DNA of 64,000 bases from an uncultured Rhodocyclaceae bacterium (GCA_907163075.1 CAJQTY010000003.1:362637-426636), one strand, 5' to 3'. Counted from the first letter of the stretch, positions 1-10,606 are shown. Notes: generated by a model from the letters alone, not told the origin. Translations and numbers: made by a program.

Positions 1-3000
1 ATGCGGTGCTCGACGGCCATCATCGTGGCGCCGCCGGTCATCGCATAGTTGGCGGCGATCTGGCACTCGCTCAAGGCTTCCTTCAGATCGGCGCGATGCC
101 ATGCCAGGAACGCCATGAGGGTGTGCGCGGTGAACAGGGAGAAGCTGTTGTTGGCCTTTTCGAGGCGCAGGATATCGCTCCGTTCGTCAAATGCCTCGCC
201 ACGCAGTGTCAAAACTTCACGCGCGTTACCGCGCAGCGTGCGCAAGGTTTGCAGCCACACCAGGCAGTGCCGCCACGAAAAATCGTGGCCAAATTGTTCG
301 ACGAGTCGGGTGTGCCGGCTGTGCACGCGCTCCAGTCCGTCGAGGTTCTCGATTCCCCAGGCCTTGTCGCAATAAAGAAACGAGGCATAGCCCAGATATT
401 CCTGATCGCCGCACAGCAGGCAGTCCTCGACCGTCTTGAGCAGCGACGGCAGGCTCTCGGCGACCGGCCGTTTCCAGTGCTGCAGGAAGCCGAAGGCCAG
501 CGTCCATACCTTGCAGCGCAGCGGTTCATCGCCGACCTGGCGGCTCAGGGCGAGGGCCAGTTCGCCGGCCCGGAAACCCTCTTCGGCGTGGCCGACGCCG
601 CACAGCGTCAGGCCGTAGTTGGTGTAGGAAATCGGCGTCAACGGCGACGCCGGGAAGCGCCTGGCGAGCGCAACCATGGTCAGGATGACGCGGGCGTACA
701 TTTCGAAGGATGTGATGTAGGCGCAGGGCGTCAGCCAGACGAGAACGCGCAGCGCCGTGTCGATGCGTGCGCTGCTGGCCTGCTCCATATCCAGCCCGGA
801 AATCTGGGGAACGGCCGGCCACTGGTCGGGTGGCGTCAACGGCTCGAGGGCAACGCCAAGCGCGCGCAGGGTCTCTTCGCCGATGGCCAGCCCTTCGCCA
901 AGGCGGTTGCGGGCAAGCAGACCCTGGATACGCACTTCCTGAACGCGGGCGCTGGTGACCGGGTCGACACGGAAATTCGCCAGATCGTCGAGCAGCGTGT
1001 CGAGTTGCTCGAAATCGGCGGCGAGATAGGCCGTTTCCGCCGTTTCCAGAACGAGTTCGAAGCGCTCCTGCCGGCTTCCGCGCGGCGAACCGCTGGCGAG
1101 CAGGGCAAGCGCGTTGAGGAAGTGCCCGAGCGCATTGACAGCGGCTCCACTGCCCCGCGCCTTGCGCCCGGCAGCGACGTTGAGTTCGAGCAGGAGTTTG
1201 CGTTCCGAGGCTTCGGACACGGTCGATGACGCCTGATCGAACTGCTGGATGATCTCGAAGAGGTGCTCGTCGAGCGTTTGCGTCATGTTGTAGTAGTGCA
1301 GCAGCGCGCGCCCGACGATGGTGTGCCGGAGTGACAGCTCGGCGTCGCTGATCTGCAGCCGGGCCGCCTGCTGCACGATGTCATGGACCGAGCGAAGCGC
1401 CACGATGCTGCCGGGGGCGGCGTTTTCCTCGATCGGCATCAGCAGCCCGTGGACCAGGGCAGGCCAGAGCTGCGGCAGCGATTCGTCGAACGATCGGCCG
1501 CTCGCCGTGGCCAGCGCTTGCAGGTCGAAACTAGCGCCGAGCAGCGCGCCGGTGGCGAGCATGTCGCGGCACTCCCGTGTCAAGGCGCCGAGGCGCCGTC
1601 CAACCAGTTCGATGGGGTGGACACCGCCCAGTATCTGGCTGGCCAACGGCGCGTTGACGCGCCATTCGCCGCTGTCCTGGTCGAAGCGCACGACCTGCCC
1701 GGCGTGCGCTTCGCGCAGTGCCTGCAAAACGCCGAACGGCGCCCCAGCCGTGCTTTCGATCAAAAGCCCGATGAGTTGCTCGCCATCCGCATCGACCCGG
1801 ATACCGGTCTCTTTCATGAGGCTGGCGATGTCGCCGCGCGTCCATGCGTCGACCGTGATGCGACGCAGATCCAGCTCGCCGCTGACGATGACCTGGATCA
1901 TCTTCGTCAGCGGGTGGCCGGGGTGCACGGCCTCGCTGCGGTAGGCGCCGATCATCAGCAGGTTACGGATCGAGGGGTTGCGCAGCAGGCTGCGCACCAT
2001 GTCCAGCGAAGCCTGGTCGGCCCAGTGGATGTCGTCCAGGAAAATGACCAGCGGCGCTTTCTGGGTAGCCAGTGCGGCCACGAAACGATGCAGCAGCAAT
2101 TCGAAGCGGATGCGGCTGGCCTCGCCGGAGACGGCGGGCGGTTCGGCCTGCGCTCCGATCAGTTGCCGCAGGCGCGGCAGAAAGTCGAAAAGCGCCCCGC
2201 CCGTGCTGCCGAGCGCTTCGTGTATGCGCTGCACAGCGGCATCGCGCTGCGCTTCGGGTTCGTCGAGCAGGACCGCGATGATACCGTCGAGCGCCTGGGC
2301 AATCGCCCACAACGGCCGGCTGTCGCCGAACTGATTGAACTTGCCGGAGGCGATGCGCGCACCGTGTCGGCGCATGGCCTGGCAGGCGGACAGGATGACG
2401 GCTGTTTTCCCGATCCCGGAAACGCCATCAATCAGCGCCAGGACGGGGTCGCCGAGCCCCTTTTCCGGCCCGGCCGTTGTTCGTGGTGCAGCACTGGAAT
2501 ACCGCCCTCGATGGCATCGCTGTAGGCGTCCATCAGCGCGCTTTGCTGCTCATCGCGGCCAAAACGCCGGGCCGGGAGCGGCAAGGCGCGAGGTGTTCCC
2601 AAGGCGCCGGCGAGCCGGGCTTCTGTTCCCGAAAGGTGGGCGCGCAGATCGGCGAGGACCGCCTCGGCACTGCGATAACCGCCGGGCGAACCGGCGTCGA
2701 GCAGGCGAACAACAATGCCGATCAGCGCTTCGGGCAGGCGGGAAATGGTTTCCGGCTTCCAGCCGAAAGCCGCCGACCGTCGACCGTCGTCGCGTCTGCC
2801 GACCGTATGCTCGCCGGTTGCCAGCCAGAACAACAGTTGGCCCAGGGCATGCAGATCGCCGGCCGAAGTAATTGCCGGGACATCGGGGTGGGTTGCCGCC
2901 TGCGCCAGGACAAACCGTGCAGCGCCGAAGCTGATGAGGCCGACCGATTCGTCCGCCGGTTCGATCAGCACGTGCGCTGGCTCGATGGCGCCGTGGGCGA

Positions 3001-3382
3001 TCCCGTTTGTTTCAAGCGCGACGAGGATCTCGGCCAGCCGCACTCCGATTTCGCCGACCTGTTGCGGATCAAGCGCCGCCGCACCACCGGCTGTGACCCG
3101 TTGCGCGACATAGGCCTCCAGGTCGATTCCGGGCAGCCAGGCCAGCGTAAGAACCAGGCCGCCATCCTGCATTCTCAATCGCCGCGCGCGGGCTACCCCG
3201 GGCACCGCCAGGCCGGCAGTCACGAGGTAGTGCGTACGCAGGCGGCGCCTGAGGCCGGTAGCTTCCGAACCGAAGGGTGCACATTTGTCGATGACGAGGA
3301 CACCGTCCGCCGACGTCTTCGGCAGACGAGCTTTGCGGTTGAAGCGCGTGGTGGCGCTCGGGTTTTGGATGTTTTCACTCAT
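1..3382 (-). pseudogene. PknK-like protein: degenerate Ser/Thr kinase domain plus AAA ATPase, frameshifted and cut by the window edge
   Basis: The gene runs leftwards from an ATG at 3382 and leaves the window at position 1, so about 1,126 codons are visible. Residues 25-270 have a Ser/Thr-kinase-like fold. The expected HRDxKPxN loop reads HGAIEPAH (residues 130-137) and DFG reads SFG (151-153), so the catalytic Asp, Lys and metal-binding Asp are absent. A STAND/AAA ATPase follows, with Walker A GVSGIGKT near 2430 and Walker B VIFLDD near 2050, then a long helical TPR-like region. The reading frame shifts between about 2480 and 2455: the kinase frame ends in a stop at 2432, while the ATPase frame stays open to the left edge. 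One missing base near the CCCCTTTT run at 2457-2464 would restore a single protein. Family members usually end in GAF and histidine-kinase or similar output domains, which would lie outside this window. It is probably one real gene carrying an indel or a sequence error. Confidence 0.75.
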
Positions 3383-3545
3383 TCGGGCTGGATATCCAAA
3401 GCTGCACGGAGAACCGCTGCAGCGCACGACTCGGCCGGACTTGCCGACCCATGCCATCGCGCGTCGACGCGGCAATGCCATCGGACTGGTTACATGACGA
3501 CAGCTTACCGCCATTTGACGGGTTTTGCAGCGGCACGTCACGAAA

Positions 3546-6350
3546 TCAGACGGAAACATACTCCGTCCGGCACAAACCGCTCATCTCGCACCACCGGCAA
3601 ACGCTTTCGACGCCGTGCGCCGGCAGTTTCGCGCCACCGCGCATGGCGCGAAACGCCGATTGCAGGCGCTCGCCCTGTGCTGCCGCCGCGGCCATCAACT
3701 CGCCGGCTCCGTCACCGGCGCTCACCGCCGCGATGCGCTCGTCGTCGAGCGCGACATAGGCGGCCTGACTGGCATCGCCATGCACCAGGGCGTATGCCGG
3801 CAGCTGCACGTCGTCGCGCAGCCGGTCGCCGATGGCCTTGCCGGTCTGCGTTTTGTAATCGAGCAGGGAAGCGCCGTTGGCTGAGCCGGGCCTGCGGTCG
3901 ATACGGTCGATACGGCCGTAGAGTTCGACGCTGGCCCCGTCCGCCAGCGGCAGCACGCGGCTGACCCGCGTTTCGGCCTGCGCCCAGCGCCAGCCTTGCG
4001 CTTCCCGCTCGCGTTGCCAGTCGAGGTAAGCCGCCAGCCGCTTCTCCCAGCGCAAGCGCCAGCCGGTCGCCAGGAAATTGTCCGCGACGGCGGCCGCGAA
4101 GACTTCGACCACGCCGTCGCGCAGTGCGGACAGCGCCTCGTCCTCGGCCAACGCGGAGACGACCGGACAGCGCGCGTGGAAACGCTCGAGCACGCGGTGT
4201 ACCAGCGCGCCGTAGTCGCTCTTGCCCATTTCTTCGCTGACCTCGTCCATCTCGCCCAGACCCAGCACATGGCGGGCAAAAAAGCGGTACGGACAGGCCA
4301 CGAGACTGGCGTAGCCGCTCACCGAAACACGGCGCGGAATGAGCGCTGGCGGCGCCGCCGGTGCCGCCATGGCCGTGGCGCCTGGCGCCGTGGCGGCGTC
4401 CGGCACGGCTTCGCCGCGTGCCGGCAAGGGCAGGCGCTGAAGATCGTCGCCCCAGGCCAGTTGGTGCAGGGTCGACAGCAGCGCCAGTTCGGGCGCCAGC
4501 AGGTTGGCTTCGCCGTCGTGCACCGACTGCCAGGTGACGACGACGCGCGGCACGGTGGCGAGCAGCAGTTCGAGGTCGCGGCGCAGTTCCCGCTCGCCAT
4601 CCGCGCGCGTACGCAGGCCAAGCTCGCGGCGCACGAACTGGTTGAAAAACTCGCCGTTGGCTGCCGGCGCCAGTTGGCGCGCGTCGCCACCGAGCAGCAG
4701 GGCGGCCTCGAAGCGGCGCAGGCAGACGGCGTTGAGCGGCGTCAGAACGATCGGGCTGCTGATGCCGCCGTCGCGGAAGTTGGCCGCTTCCAGCTCACGG
4801 TTGAGCCAGTCGCGCCAGGCGGCAAAAGAGAACAGTGAGGCGCGCTCTGCAAGCTCGCTGCGACGCGTCTCGAGCAGATCGAGCAGGGCCTTGCCCGCCG
4901 CGTCCTCCTGCAGGGGTTCGCGCGCGCCCAGCGCCGCAAGCGCCTTGAGCAGACGCTCGATCCAGCGTGCCAGCGGCGCCGGCTTCGAGCGCAACAGCGC
5001 GGTGGCGGCGTCGACCCGGTCGAGCAAGGCCAGTGCCAGCGCTTTCATGCCGTCATCGTCGGCCGCGATCAGGCAGCGCCGGATGCGCGGCAGTCCGGAT
5101 TTGACCGAGGCCGCGCGCAGTGCCGCTTCGAGCGTGAATACCGCCGCCTTGCGCTCGTTCTCGTCACAGTCGGAAAAGACGTAAGGCGACTTGCACAGGT
5201 CGAGCAAATCGCGGTAATAGGCATTGCCGGCCGCCGTTTCGAGCAGCGCGTCGACGGACGCCGCCGCACGCGAGGTGGAGAGTTTCCAGCCGGTTTCGTC
5301 GCTGACCAGCACGCCCTCGCGTTCGAGCAGCGCGCGTACACGCCGCGCGATCAGGCGATCCTGGGTGATGAGCACGATGCGACGCAGTCCGGCGCCGAGC
5401 CATTGCCCGACCTGTGCCACGGCGGCCTGCGCCTCCTGTTCGCGACCGCTGGCCGGAACAAGCTGCAAGCGGGGAAGAAGCGGCGGCGGCGCCGGCCCGG
5501 TAAGCGGACTTTCCGGGAGTTGCTGCGCCAACGCCTGGGCGCGTTCGAAGAGCGGCGCCGCCAAGGACTCCGGCCAGGCCGCAGCAAGCGTCGCCATCAG
5601 GGGCGTCGCGCACATCGAGCGCGGTGCCGGATAAAACAACGACACGCGCTGCGCATCGCCGCAGCGCCGCAGGAATTCGCGCTCGGCCGGATCAAGCGAC
5701 TCCTCCGGCGCGGCATCGAGCAGAACCAGCAACGGACGCGAACCGGCATCGTCGCCCTCCATCCGTCTGGCCAGCGCCGCCAGGCGCAGCCGATAAGTCA
5801 CCGCCGAACCGGGCTGCCCGGCCGCCAGCAGCGCCCGCCATAGTTCATGCACGACGCGCGCCTCGAAGGCCAGCGGCGCCGAGGCACGCAGCGCGTAGGC
5901 GCGCTCCAGTTGCGCGGCAAGCGCCGCTTCGTCGTCGGGCAGGGCCAGGGCAGCGGCCGTCAGTTCGTCGAACAGTCCGGCCATCTCCGACGCGATGCCC
6001 CACAGGGCGGACTCGTCAAACCAGCCCCGTTCACGCAGCGCGTCATGCAGCAGCACGAGCCGCTCACTGTCTGGCAATGCTTCGGGAATGCCGGCGCCGG
6101 GCGCCGACTGAACCCAGTGGCTGAGCGTGTCGAAACGAGGCAGAAGGAGCGGCCGTGGCGCCGCGCGCAGCATGGCGGAACGCAACTCGGCGGCGAGCGG
6201 CAAGGCGGAAACCAGCACCAGCACCGACGACAGATCACCGTTGTCAACTTCGTCGGCACAGCGTTCCAGCATCGCCGCCGCCAGTCCGTCGAGAAAATAC
6301 TCGCCGGCTGGCAATGCGGTGGAAATCAGCCCTTCAGCCGCCGGCCGCAT
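3546..6350 (-). CDS. AddB-like PD-(D/E)XK nuclease family protein
   Basis: This 934-residue protein resembles the AddB subunit of AddAB-type helicase-nucleases, which process double-strand breaks for recombination. The N-terminal two thirds is a degenerate UvrD-like helicase body without a Walker A motif. The C-terminal PD-(D/E)XK nuclease domain has GRIDRID followed by LLDYKT, giving the metal-binding Asp and the Asp/Lys pair. It starts after CPYRFF and ends with CRWCEMSGLC, the cysteine spacing expected of the AddB-type 4Fe-4S cluster. An in-frame ATG at 6422 would overlap fdxA by 53 bases. I prefer the ATG at 6350, just past the fdxA stop, because residues from there match the usual N-terminus better; no strong ribosome site marks either. 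The AddA-like helicase partner often found next to it is not present downstream, where the PknK-like gene begins 163 bases away. Confidence 0.8.
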   Translation of the reverse strand: MRPAAEGLISTALPAGEYFLDGLAAAMLERCADEVDNGDLSSVLVLVSALPLAAELRSAMLRAAPRPLLLPRFDTLSHWVQSAPGAGIPEALPDSERLVLLHDALRERGWFDESALWGIASEMAGLFDELTAAALALPDDEAALAAQLERAYALRASAPLAFEARVVHELWRALLAAGQPGSAVTYRLRLAALARRMEGDDAGSRPLLVLLDAAPEESLDPAEREFLRRCGDAQRVSLFYPAPRSMCATPLMATLAAAWPESLAAPLFERAQALAQQLPESPLTGPAPPPLLPRLQLVPASGREQEAQAAVAQVGQWLGAGLRRIVLITQDRLIARRVRALLEREGVLVSDETGWKLSTSRAAASVDALLETAAGNAYYRDLLDLCKSPYVFSDCDENERKAAVFTLEAALRAASVKSGLPRIRRCLIAADDDGMKALALALLDRVDAATALLRSKPAPLARWIERLLKALAALGAREPLQEDAAGKALLDLLETRRSELAERASLFSFAAWRDWLNRELEAANFRDGGISSPIVLTPLNAVCLRRFEAALLLGGDARQLAPAANGEFFNQFVRRELGLRTRADGERELRRDLELLLATVPRVVVTWQSVHDGEANLLAPELALLSTLHQLAWGDDLQRLPLPARGEAVPDAATAPGATAMAAPAAPPALIPRRVSVSGYASLVACPYRFFARHVLGLGEMDEVSEEMGKSDYGALVHRVLERFHARCPVVSALAEDEALSALRDGVVEVFAAAVADNFLATGWRLRWEKRLAAYLDWQREREAQGWRWAQAETRVSRVLPLADGASVELYGRIDRIDRRPGSANGASLLDYKTQTGKAIGDRLRDDVQLPAYALVHGDASQAAYVALDDERIAAVSAGDGAGELMAAAAAQGERLQSAFRAMRGGAKLPAHGVESVCRWCEMSGLCRTEYVSV

Positions 6351-6369
6351 CGGGTTGCAAAAACCCGGT

Positions 6370-6693
6370 TCAGCGTTCGAGATGATCAAGCTTGTCGGGC
6401 TTGCCGTTCCAGTCGTCGGCATCAGCCAGCGGTTCGCGACGTTCGGTAATCACCGGCCAGACCTTCGCCATCTCGGCATTGAGCGCAATGAATTTGCGCT
6501 GCTTGTCCGGCACGTCGTCCTCGGCAAAAATCGCCTCGGCCGGGCACTCGGCCACGCAGAGTGTGCAATCGATACACTCCTCGGGGTCGATGGTCAGAAA
6601 GTTGGGACCTTCGTGGAAGCAGTCGACCGGGCAGACGTCCACGCAGTCCGTGTATTTGCATTTGATGCAGTTCTCGGTAACGACGTAAGTCAT
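6370..6693 (-). CDS. fdxA: 7Fe ferredoxin FdxA
   Basis: This 107-residue protein is a seven-iron ferredoxin, a small soluble electron carrier with one 3Fe-4S and one 4Fe-4S cluster. Cysteines at 9, 17 and 50 fit the 3Fe cluster; Cys21 with Cys40, 43 and 46 fits the 4Fe cluster. The C-terminal extension after residue 55 is characteristic of the FdxA type (Azotobacter ferredoxin I). It is the first gene on the minus strand here and is followed by the AddB-like nuclease gene. The stop codon lies 19 bases before the preferred nuclease start, so the two may be co-transcribed, though no functional link is known. The call is secure. Confidence 0.96.
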   Translation of the reverse strand: MTYVVTENCIKCKYTDCVDVCPVDCFHEGPNFLTIDPEECIDCTLCVAECPAEAIFAEDDVPDKQRKFIALNAEMAKVWPVITERREPLADADDWNGKPDKLDHLER

Positions 6694-6933
6694 TTTGCGC
6701 TTCCGGTGGTTGCGGGAAGAAAACTATAGCGCATTTGAAACGCCGAAGGGGTCTAGACCCTGTCTCCGGCAGGGCCATCCATTTGGAATAGCGGCGGTTT
6801 CGTACGCCGAAGCGCTTGATCGGGAACGAAATGAGGCTTCGACTAAGCCGATTGTCCCGCGCAAAAAGGACTATCATGTTTGAGTAAAAGACTCGGCGCC
6901 CGGTACGCGGCGCACAACCTGGGGAGAAAACGA

Positions 6934-7407
6934 ATGCGCAAACGATTGATCGGCGGGGACAAGCCTGCGAGTCCGGCCGGAACGGAAGAATGGCTCATGC
7001 TTGACGAACTGGCGGAAGTGGAAATCAGCTCGGAAGACGCCGCGCACCCGATCGAATACGCACTCGTGCCCGGCAATGACGGCGGCTGGCGCGCCGCCGT
7101 GCCCGGCACGCAGACAATCCGGCTGCTCTTCACGCCGCCGCGGCGGCTGCGTAGAATACGGCTCGACTTTGTCGAAACCACCGCTGCGCGCACGCAGGAA
7201 TACGTTCTGCGTTGGTCGGCCGACGAAGGGCGATCGTTCAGGGAAATCGTGCGGCAACAATGGAATTTCAACCCGCATGGCGCGACCTCGGAAGGCGAGG
7301 AACATCAGGTCGAACTAACGGAGGTCGGTGTGCTCGAGTTGATCATTACGCCGGATATCGGCAACGCCAACGCCTTCGCCTCGCTGGCTCAGCTGCGCAT
7401 CGCCTGA
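6934..7407 (+). CDS. Hypothetical protein with a predicted discoidin-like beta-sandwich
   Basis: This is a 157-residue protein of unknown role. The ATG at 6934 is chosen because a purine-rich ribosome site (GGGGAGA, 6921-6927) lies seven bases upstream; an earlier in-frame ATG at 6880 lacks one. Alternating hydrophobic strands, with an IRLLF segment followed by IRLDFVE and a C-terminal LELIITPD, resemble carbohydrate-binding or F5/8-type sandwich folds. There is no signal peptide or membrane segment, so it should be cytoplasmic. It is divergent from fdxA across about 240 bases. The fold assignment is a reading of sequence pattern only. Confidence 0.7.
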   Translation: MRKRLIGGDKPASPAGTEEWLMLDELAEVEISSEDAAHPIEYALVPGNDGGWRAAVPGTQTIRLLFTPPRRLRRIRLDFVETTAARTQEYVLRWSADEGRSFREIVRQQWNFNPHGATSEGEEHQVELTEVGVLELIITPDIGNANAFASLAQLRIA

Positions 7408-7625
7408 CCCGGAACGCATGGACGCCTGCGCCGTCGCGGTCCGCCGTTCGCCACCGCCGAGGCGGCGACGCGGCACTTTCCGGTGTCGGTCTGGCTCCGC
7501 ACCACCTGCGGCGTTCGCTTCCCATGCCTCGGTTTTTTCGCTAGCATTACGGGTTCTGATCTGCCAAGTGTCACGTCTTCAAGCATCATTCCCCCTCACA
7601 TTTTTGTCACCCAAGAGGCTTCCCG

Positions 7626-7952
7626 ATGAGCGAACACATCCATTACGTCACTGACGACACCTTTGCCGCCGAAGTTCTGCAGTCACAGCAACCCGTGCTG
7701 GTCGATTACTGGGCAGAATGGTGCGGCCCCTGCAAAATGATTGCGCCCATCCTCGACGAAGTCGCCAAGGAATATGCCGGTCGCCTGAAGGTCGCCAAGT
7801 TGAACATCGACGACAACCAGACCACGCCGGCCAGCTACGGAGTGCGTGGAATTCCCACACTGATGCTGTTCAAGAACGGTGCCGTCGAGGCCACCAAGGT
7901 CGGCGCGCTATCCAAATCGCAACTCAGCACATTCATTGACAGCCATCTCTAA
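7626..7952 (+). CDS. trxA: Thioredoxin 1
   Basis: This 108-residue cytoplasmic thioredoxin reduces protein disulfides and is recharged by thioredoxin reductase. The redox motif WCGPC sits at residues 32-36, and the cis-Pro loop appears as GIPTL near residue 76. Length and motif spacing match E. coli TrxA closely. It is followed after 210 bases by rho in the same direction. This trxA-rho order is widespread in proteobacteria and supports both assignments. Confidence 0.97.
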   Translation: MSEHIHYVTDDTFAAEVLQSQQPVLVDYWAEWCGPCKMIAPILDEVAKEYAGRLKVAKLNIDDNQTTPASYGVRGIPTLMLFKNGAVEATKVGALSKSQLSTFIDSHL

Positions 7953-7965
7953 AGTCGATAACCTC

Positions 7966-8034
7966 CGCCTGAAGGTTCGAATGACGCGGCACCTGAAAAC
8001 AGGAAAAATCAAGCCCGCACAGAACTTTCAGGCG
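7966..8034 (+). promoter_or_regulatory. Inverted repeat in the rho leader
   Basis: The trxA-rho spacer holds two 13-base arms, CGCCTGAAGGTTC at 7966-7978 and GAACTTTCAGGCG at 8022-8034, complementary except for one G-T pair and separated by 43 bases. The rho gene is autoregulated through its leader in E. coli, so a structured leader is plausible. That this particular pair acts in regulation is inference. Confidence 0.4.
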
Positions 8035-8162
8035 TAGTGTTCAATCGCAGGCCAGTCGTACCAATCCCGGCAGCACCCAGCACCCTCCGCACACGCGTCT
8101 CATTCGCGACAATACCCGGCGCCTCCCGCTCCCCGCACATCTCATCTTCCTTTTTATTGCTC

Positions 8163-9419
8163 ATGCACCTATCCGAACTCAAAGCCCTACATGTAAGCCA
8201 ACTTCTCGATATGGCCGTAACCAACAATATCGAGGGTGCCAATCGACTTCGCAAACACGAACTGATTTTCGCTCTGCTCAAGAATCAGGCGAAGAAGGGA
8301 GAAACCATTTTTGGCGACGGCACGATGGAAACGCTGCCAGATGGTTTTGGTTTCTTGCGTTCGCCCGACACCTCGTACCTGGCCAGCACCGACGACATTT
8401 ATGTCAGCCCGAGCCAGATCCGCCGCTTCAACCTGCATACCGGCGATACGGTTGAAGGCGAAATCCGCACGCCAAAGGACGGCGAACGCTATTTCGCGCT
8501 GGTCAAGGTCGACAAGATCAACGGCGAGGTGCCGGAAGCGTCAAAGAACAAGATTCTCTTCGAGAACCTGACACCGCTGCATCCAGCCGAGCACTTGAAG
8601 CTCGAACGCGACATCCGCGGCGAGGAAAACACCACCAGTCGCATCATCGACATCATTGCGCCGATCGGCAAGGGCCAGCGCGGTCTCCTGGTGTCCAGCC
8701 CGAAAAGCGGCAAGACGGTAATGATGCAGCACATCGCGCACGCCATTACAACCAATCACCCGGACGTTACGGTCATTGTCCTGCTGATCGACGAACGCCC
8801 TGAAGAAGTGACCGAGATGACGCGTTCGGTACGCGGCGAAGTGGTCGCCTCGACCTTCGACGAACCAGCCACCCGCCATGTGCAGGTCGCCGAAATGGTT
8901 ATCGAAAAGGCCAAGCGCCTTGTCGAACACAAGAAGGACGTGGTTATCCTGCTCGACTCGATCACCCGTCTGGCGCGCGCCTACAACACCGTGCAGCCCG
9001 CGTCGGGCAAGGTGCTGACCGGCGGCGTCGATGCCAATGCCCTGCAGAAGCCGAAGCGTTTTTTCGGTGCGGCACGCAACATTGAAGAAGGCGGTTCGCT
9101 GACCATCATCGCTACCGCGCTGATCGACACCGGTAGCCGCATGGACGACGTGATCTACGAAGAATTCAAAGGCACCGGCAACCTGGAAATCCACCTCGAT
9201 CGCCGCATGGCCGAAAAGCGCGTGTACCCGGCAATAAATGTCAATCGCTCCGGAACGCGCCGCGAAGAGTTGTTGCTCATGCCCGACGTCCTGCAGAAGA
9301 TGTGGGTGCTGCGCAAGTTGCTCTACAACATGGATGATCTCGAAGCGATGGAGTTCCTGCTCGACAAGATCAAGGCGACAAAAAACAACGGAGAATTCTT
9401 CGACTCAATGCGTCGCTGA
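8163..9419 (+). CDS. rho: Transcription termination factor Rho
   Basis: This 418-residue protein is the hexameric RNA helicase that ends transcription at Rho-dependent sites. The N-terminal Rho-N helical segment and cold-shock-like RNA-binding domain (GFGFLRSP near residue 60) are followed by the RecA-like ATPase with Walker [17 protein letters not shown] and an R-loop. The N-terminus MHLSELK is the standard start and fixes the ATG at 8163; the longer in-frame extension to 8037 is leader sequence. It sits downstream of trxA. Full length and fully conserved. Confidence 0.97.
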   Translation: MHLSELKALHVSQLLDMAVTNNIEGANRLRKHELIFALLKNQAKKGETIFGDGTMETLPDGFGFLRSPDTSYLASTDDIYVSPSQIRRFNLHTGDTVEGEIRTPKDGERYFALVKVDKINGEVPEASKNKILFENLTPLHPAEHLKLERDIRGEENTTSRIIDIIAPIGKGQRGLLVSSPKSGKTVMMQHIAHAITTNHPDVTVIVLLIDERPEEVTEMTRSVRGEVVASTFDEPATRHVQVAEMVIEKAKRLVEHKKDVVILLDSITRLARAYNTVQPASGKVLTGGVDANALQKPKRFFGAARNIEEGGSLTIIATALIDTGSRMDDVIYEEFKGTGNLEIHLDRRMAEKRVYPAINVNRSGTRREELLLMPDVLQKMWVLRKLLYNMDDLEAMEFLLDKIKATKNNGEFFDSMRR

Positions 9420-9494
9420 TCCACACTCCTGGCGCGCTTACCTGAAGTCTTGACACGTTGGGCGGAGGGTGAAATCGAAAGTGACGGTTGGATT

Positions 9495-9820
9495 GCGTCA
9501 AGTGGCCAAAGCCTCCCCGTATCGATTCCAGCCGCCATTTGCACGGCTTACGCGGAGCTTGAGCATGGCGTGGGCGTTTGCCGGTTGCCACCACGCCCGG
9601 GTAATTCGAGACGTTTCTGAATGACGTAGCGATGAGCGCTCTCGACTTCGCCGGAGCCGATAGGCAAGCGTCCGGTTCCTGGAAAGGGGCAAGGGACCCC
9701 AGAACGTCGGGAAACCGGTTGGTTTCCAGGCAGTCTTTCGGTCGCTCCATCCAGCGCTGCGCATCGCCGCCGCGTCGTGCATCGAAACGGCGCGAATATG
9801 GTAAAATGCATCTCCATTGC
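9495..9820 (-). pseudogene. C-terminal remnant of a transposase, frameshifted
   Basis: Two minus-strand frames in this stretch share pieces of one transposase C-terminus. One frame holds LPIGSGEVESAHRY and the next holds the continuation with AWW and KLRVSRANGGW. The change of frame falls near 9600. Nothing of the N-terminal catalytic region remains, and no terminal repeats were seen. Family assignment is uncertain, with ISKra4-like the nearest guess. The remaining sequence up to about 10030 shows no gene that I can support. Confidence 0.55.
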
Positions 9821-10039
9821 GCTACGTGAGAGAGTATTTTCAAGCCTCGCGGCGTTATAACGACCAGCGCTGAGTTACTCCACCGATGCTGGCGCCATGC
9901 GCTAGCCGGAACAATTCGGAACCATTCCCCTCGTCATACAAGACTCGTCGCAACGCCCGCCGGCCAAAGCCCGGGCAGTATCCCCGAGACCTTGAGCACA
10001 ACACCGCGCCGCTTCACCGGCCACTACCAGGACAACTCC

Positions 10040-10606
10040 ATGAAACAAGCCAATCCAAACTTGTTAAGCAGAATTTCCCTCGCCATCGGCAGCTTTTTCA
10101 CAATCATTTTTGACAGCCAGTTCGCCGCCCGCGTCCAGGCCCTGCGTGACGGCTCGCCGCTGAACGAACCGTCGGCGCAAGCGGCACCGGCGTCACCACA
10201 ACCGGTCGTCGTGCCGCTGCGCGAAGCGGCGCCGGACGCGGCGCTGCAACTCCTCGGCCTGCTGCAGCGCGAAGCGCGCTTCATCGACTTCATCCAGGAG
10301 GACGTCGCCGCCTATGCCGATGCCGATGTCGGCGCTGCGGCCCGCGTGGTGCATGAGGGCTGTCGCAAGGTGCTGCGCGACAACTTCACGATCGGCCCGG
10401 TGCGCGATGAGGCCGAAGGTAGCCGCATCACGCTGCCGGCAGGCTTCGATGCCGCGGCGATTCGCGTCACCGGCAATGTTGTCGGCCAGCCGCCGTTCAA
10501 GGGTAGCCTCACCCATCGCGGCTGGCGGGTCGTCGAGACCCGTCTGCCCAGGCTGGCCGAAGGCCATGAACTAAGAATCGTGGCGCCGGCGGAGGTGGAA
10601 TTATGA
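10040..10606 (+). CDS. DUF2760 domain protein
   Basis: This is a 188-residue protein whose C-terminal two thirds (from about residue 60) match the DUF2760 family. Residues 10-25 (IGSFFTIIF) are hydrophobic and could anchor the protein or form a buried helix; a low-complexity Ala/Pro linker follows. The ATG at 10040 has AGGACA upstream. The stop codon overlaps the next start as ATGA, so it is translationally coupled to the first Hsp70-like gene. DUF2760 genes commonly sit beside these paired Hsp70 genes, which suggests a partner or adaptor role. The biochemical function is unknown. Confidence 0.85.
   Translation: MKQANPNLLSRISLAIGSFFTIIFDSQFAARVQALRDGSPLNEPSAQAAPASPQPVVVPLREAAPDAALQLLGLLQREARFIDFIQEDVAAYADADVGAAARVVHEGCRKVLRDNFTIGPVRDEAEGSRITLPAGFDAAAIRVTGNVVGQPPFKGSLTHRGWRVVETRLPRLAEGHELRIVAPAEVEL

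Noticed and set aside
6-2525. Long plus-strand open frames (6-1229, 1383-2525)
   Set aside because: They mirror the codon positions of the PknK-like minus-strand gene, whose translation has clear ATPase motifs; the plus-strand products have no recognisable domain.
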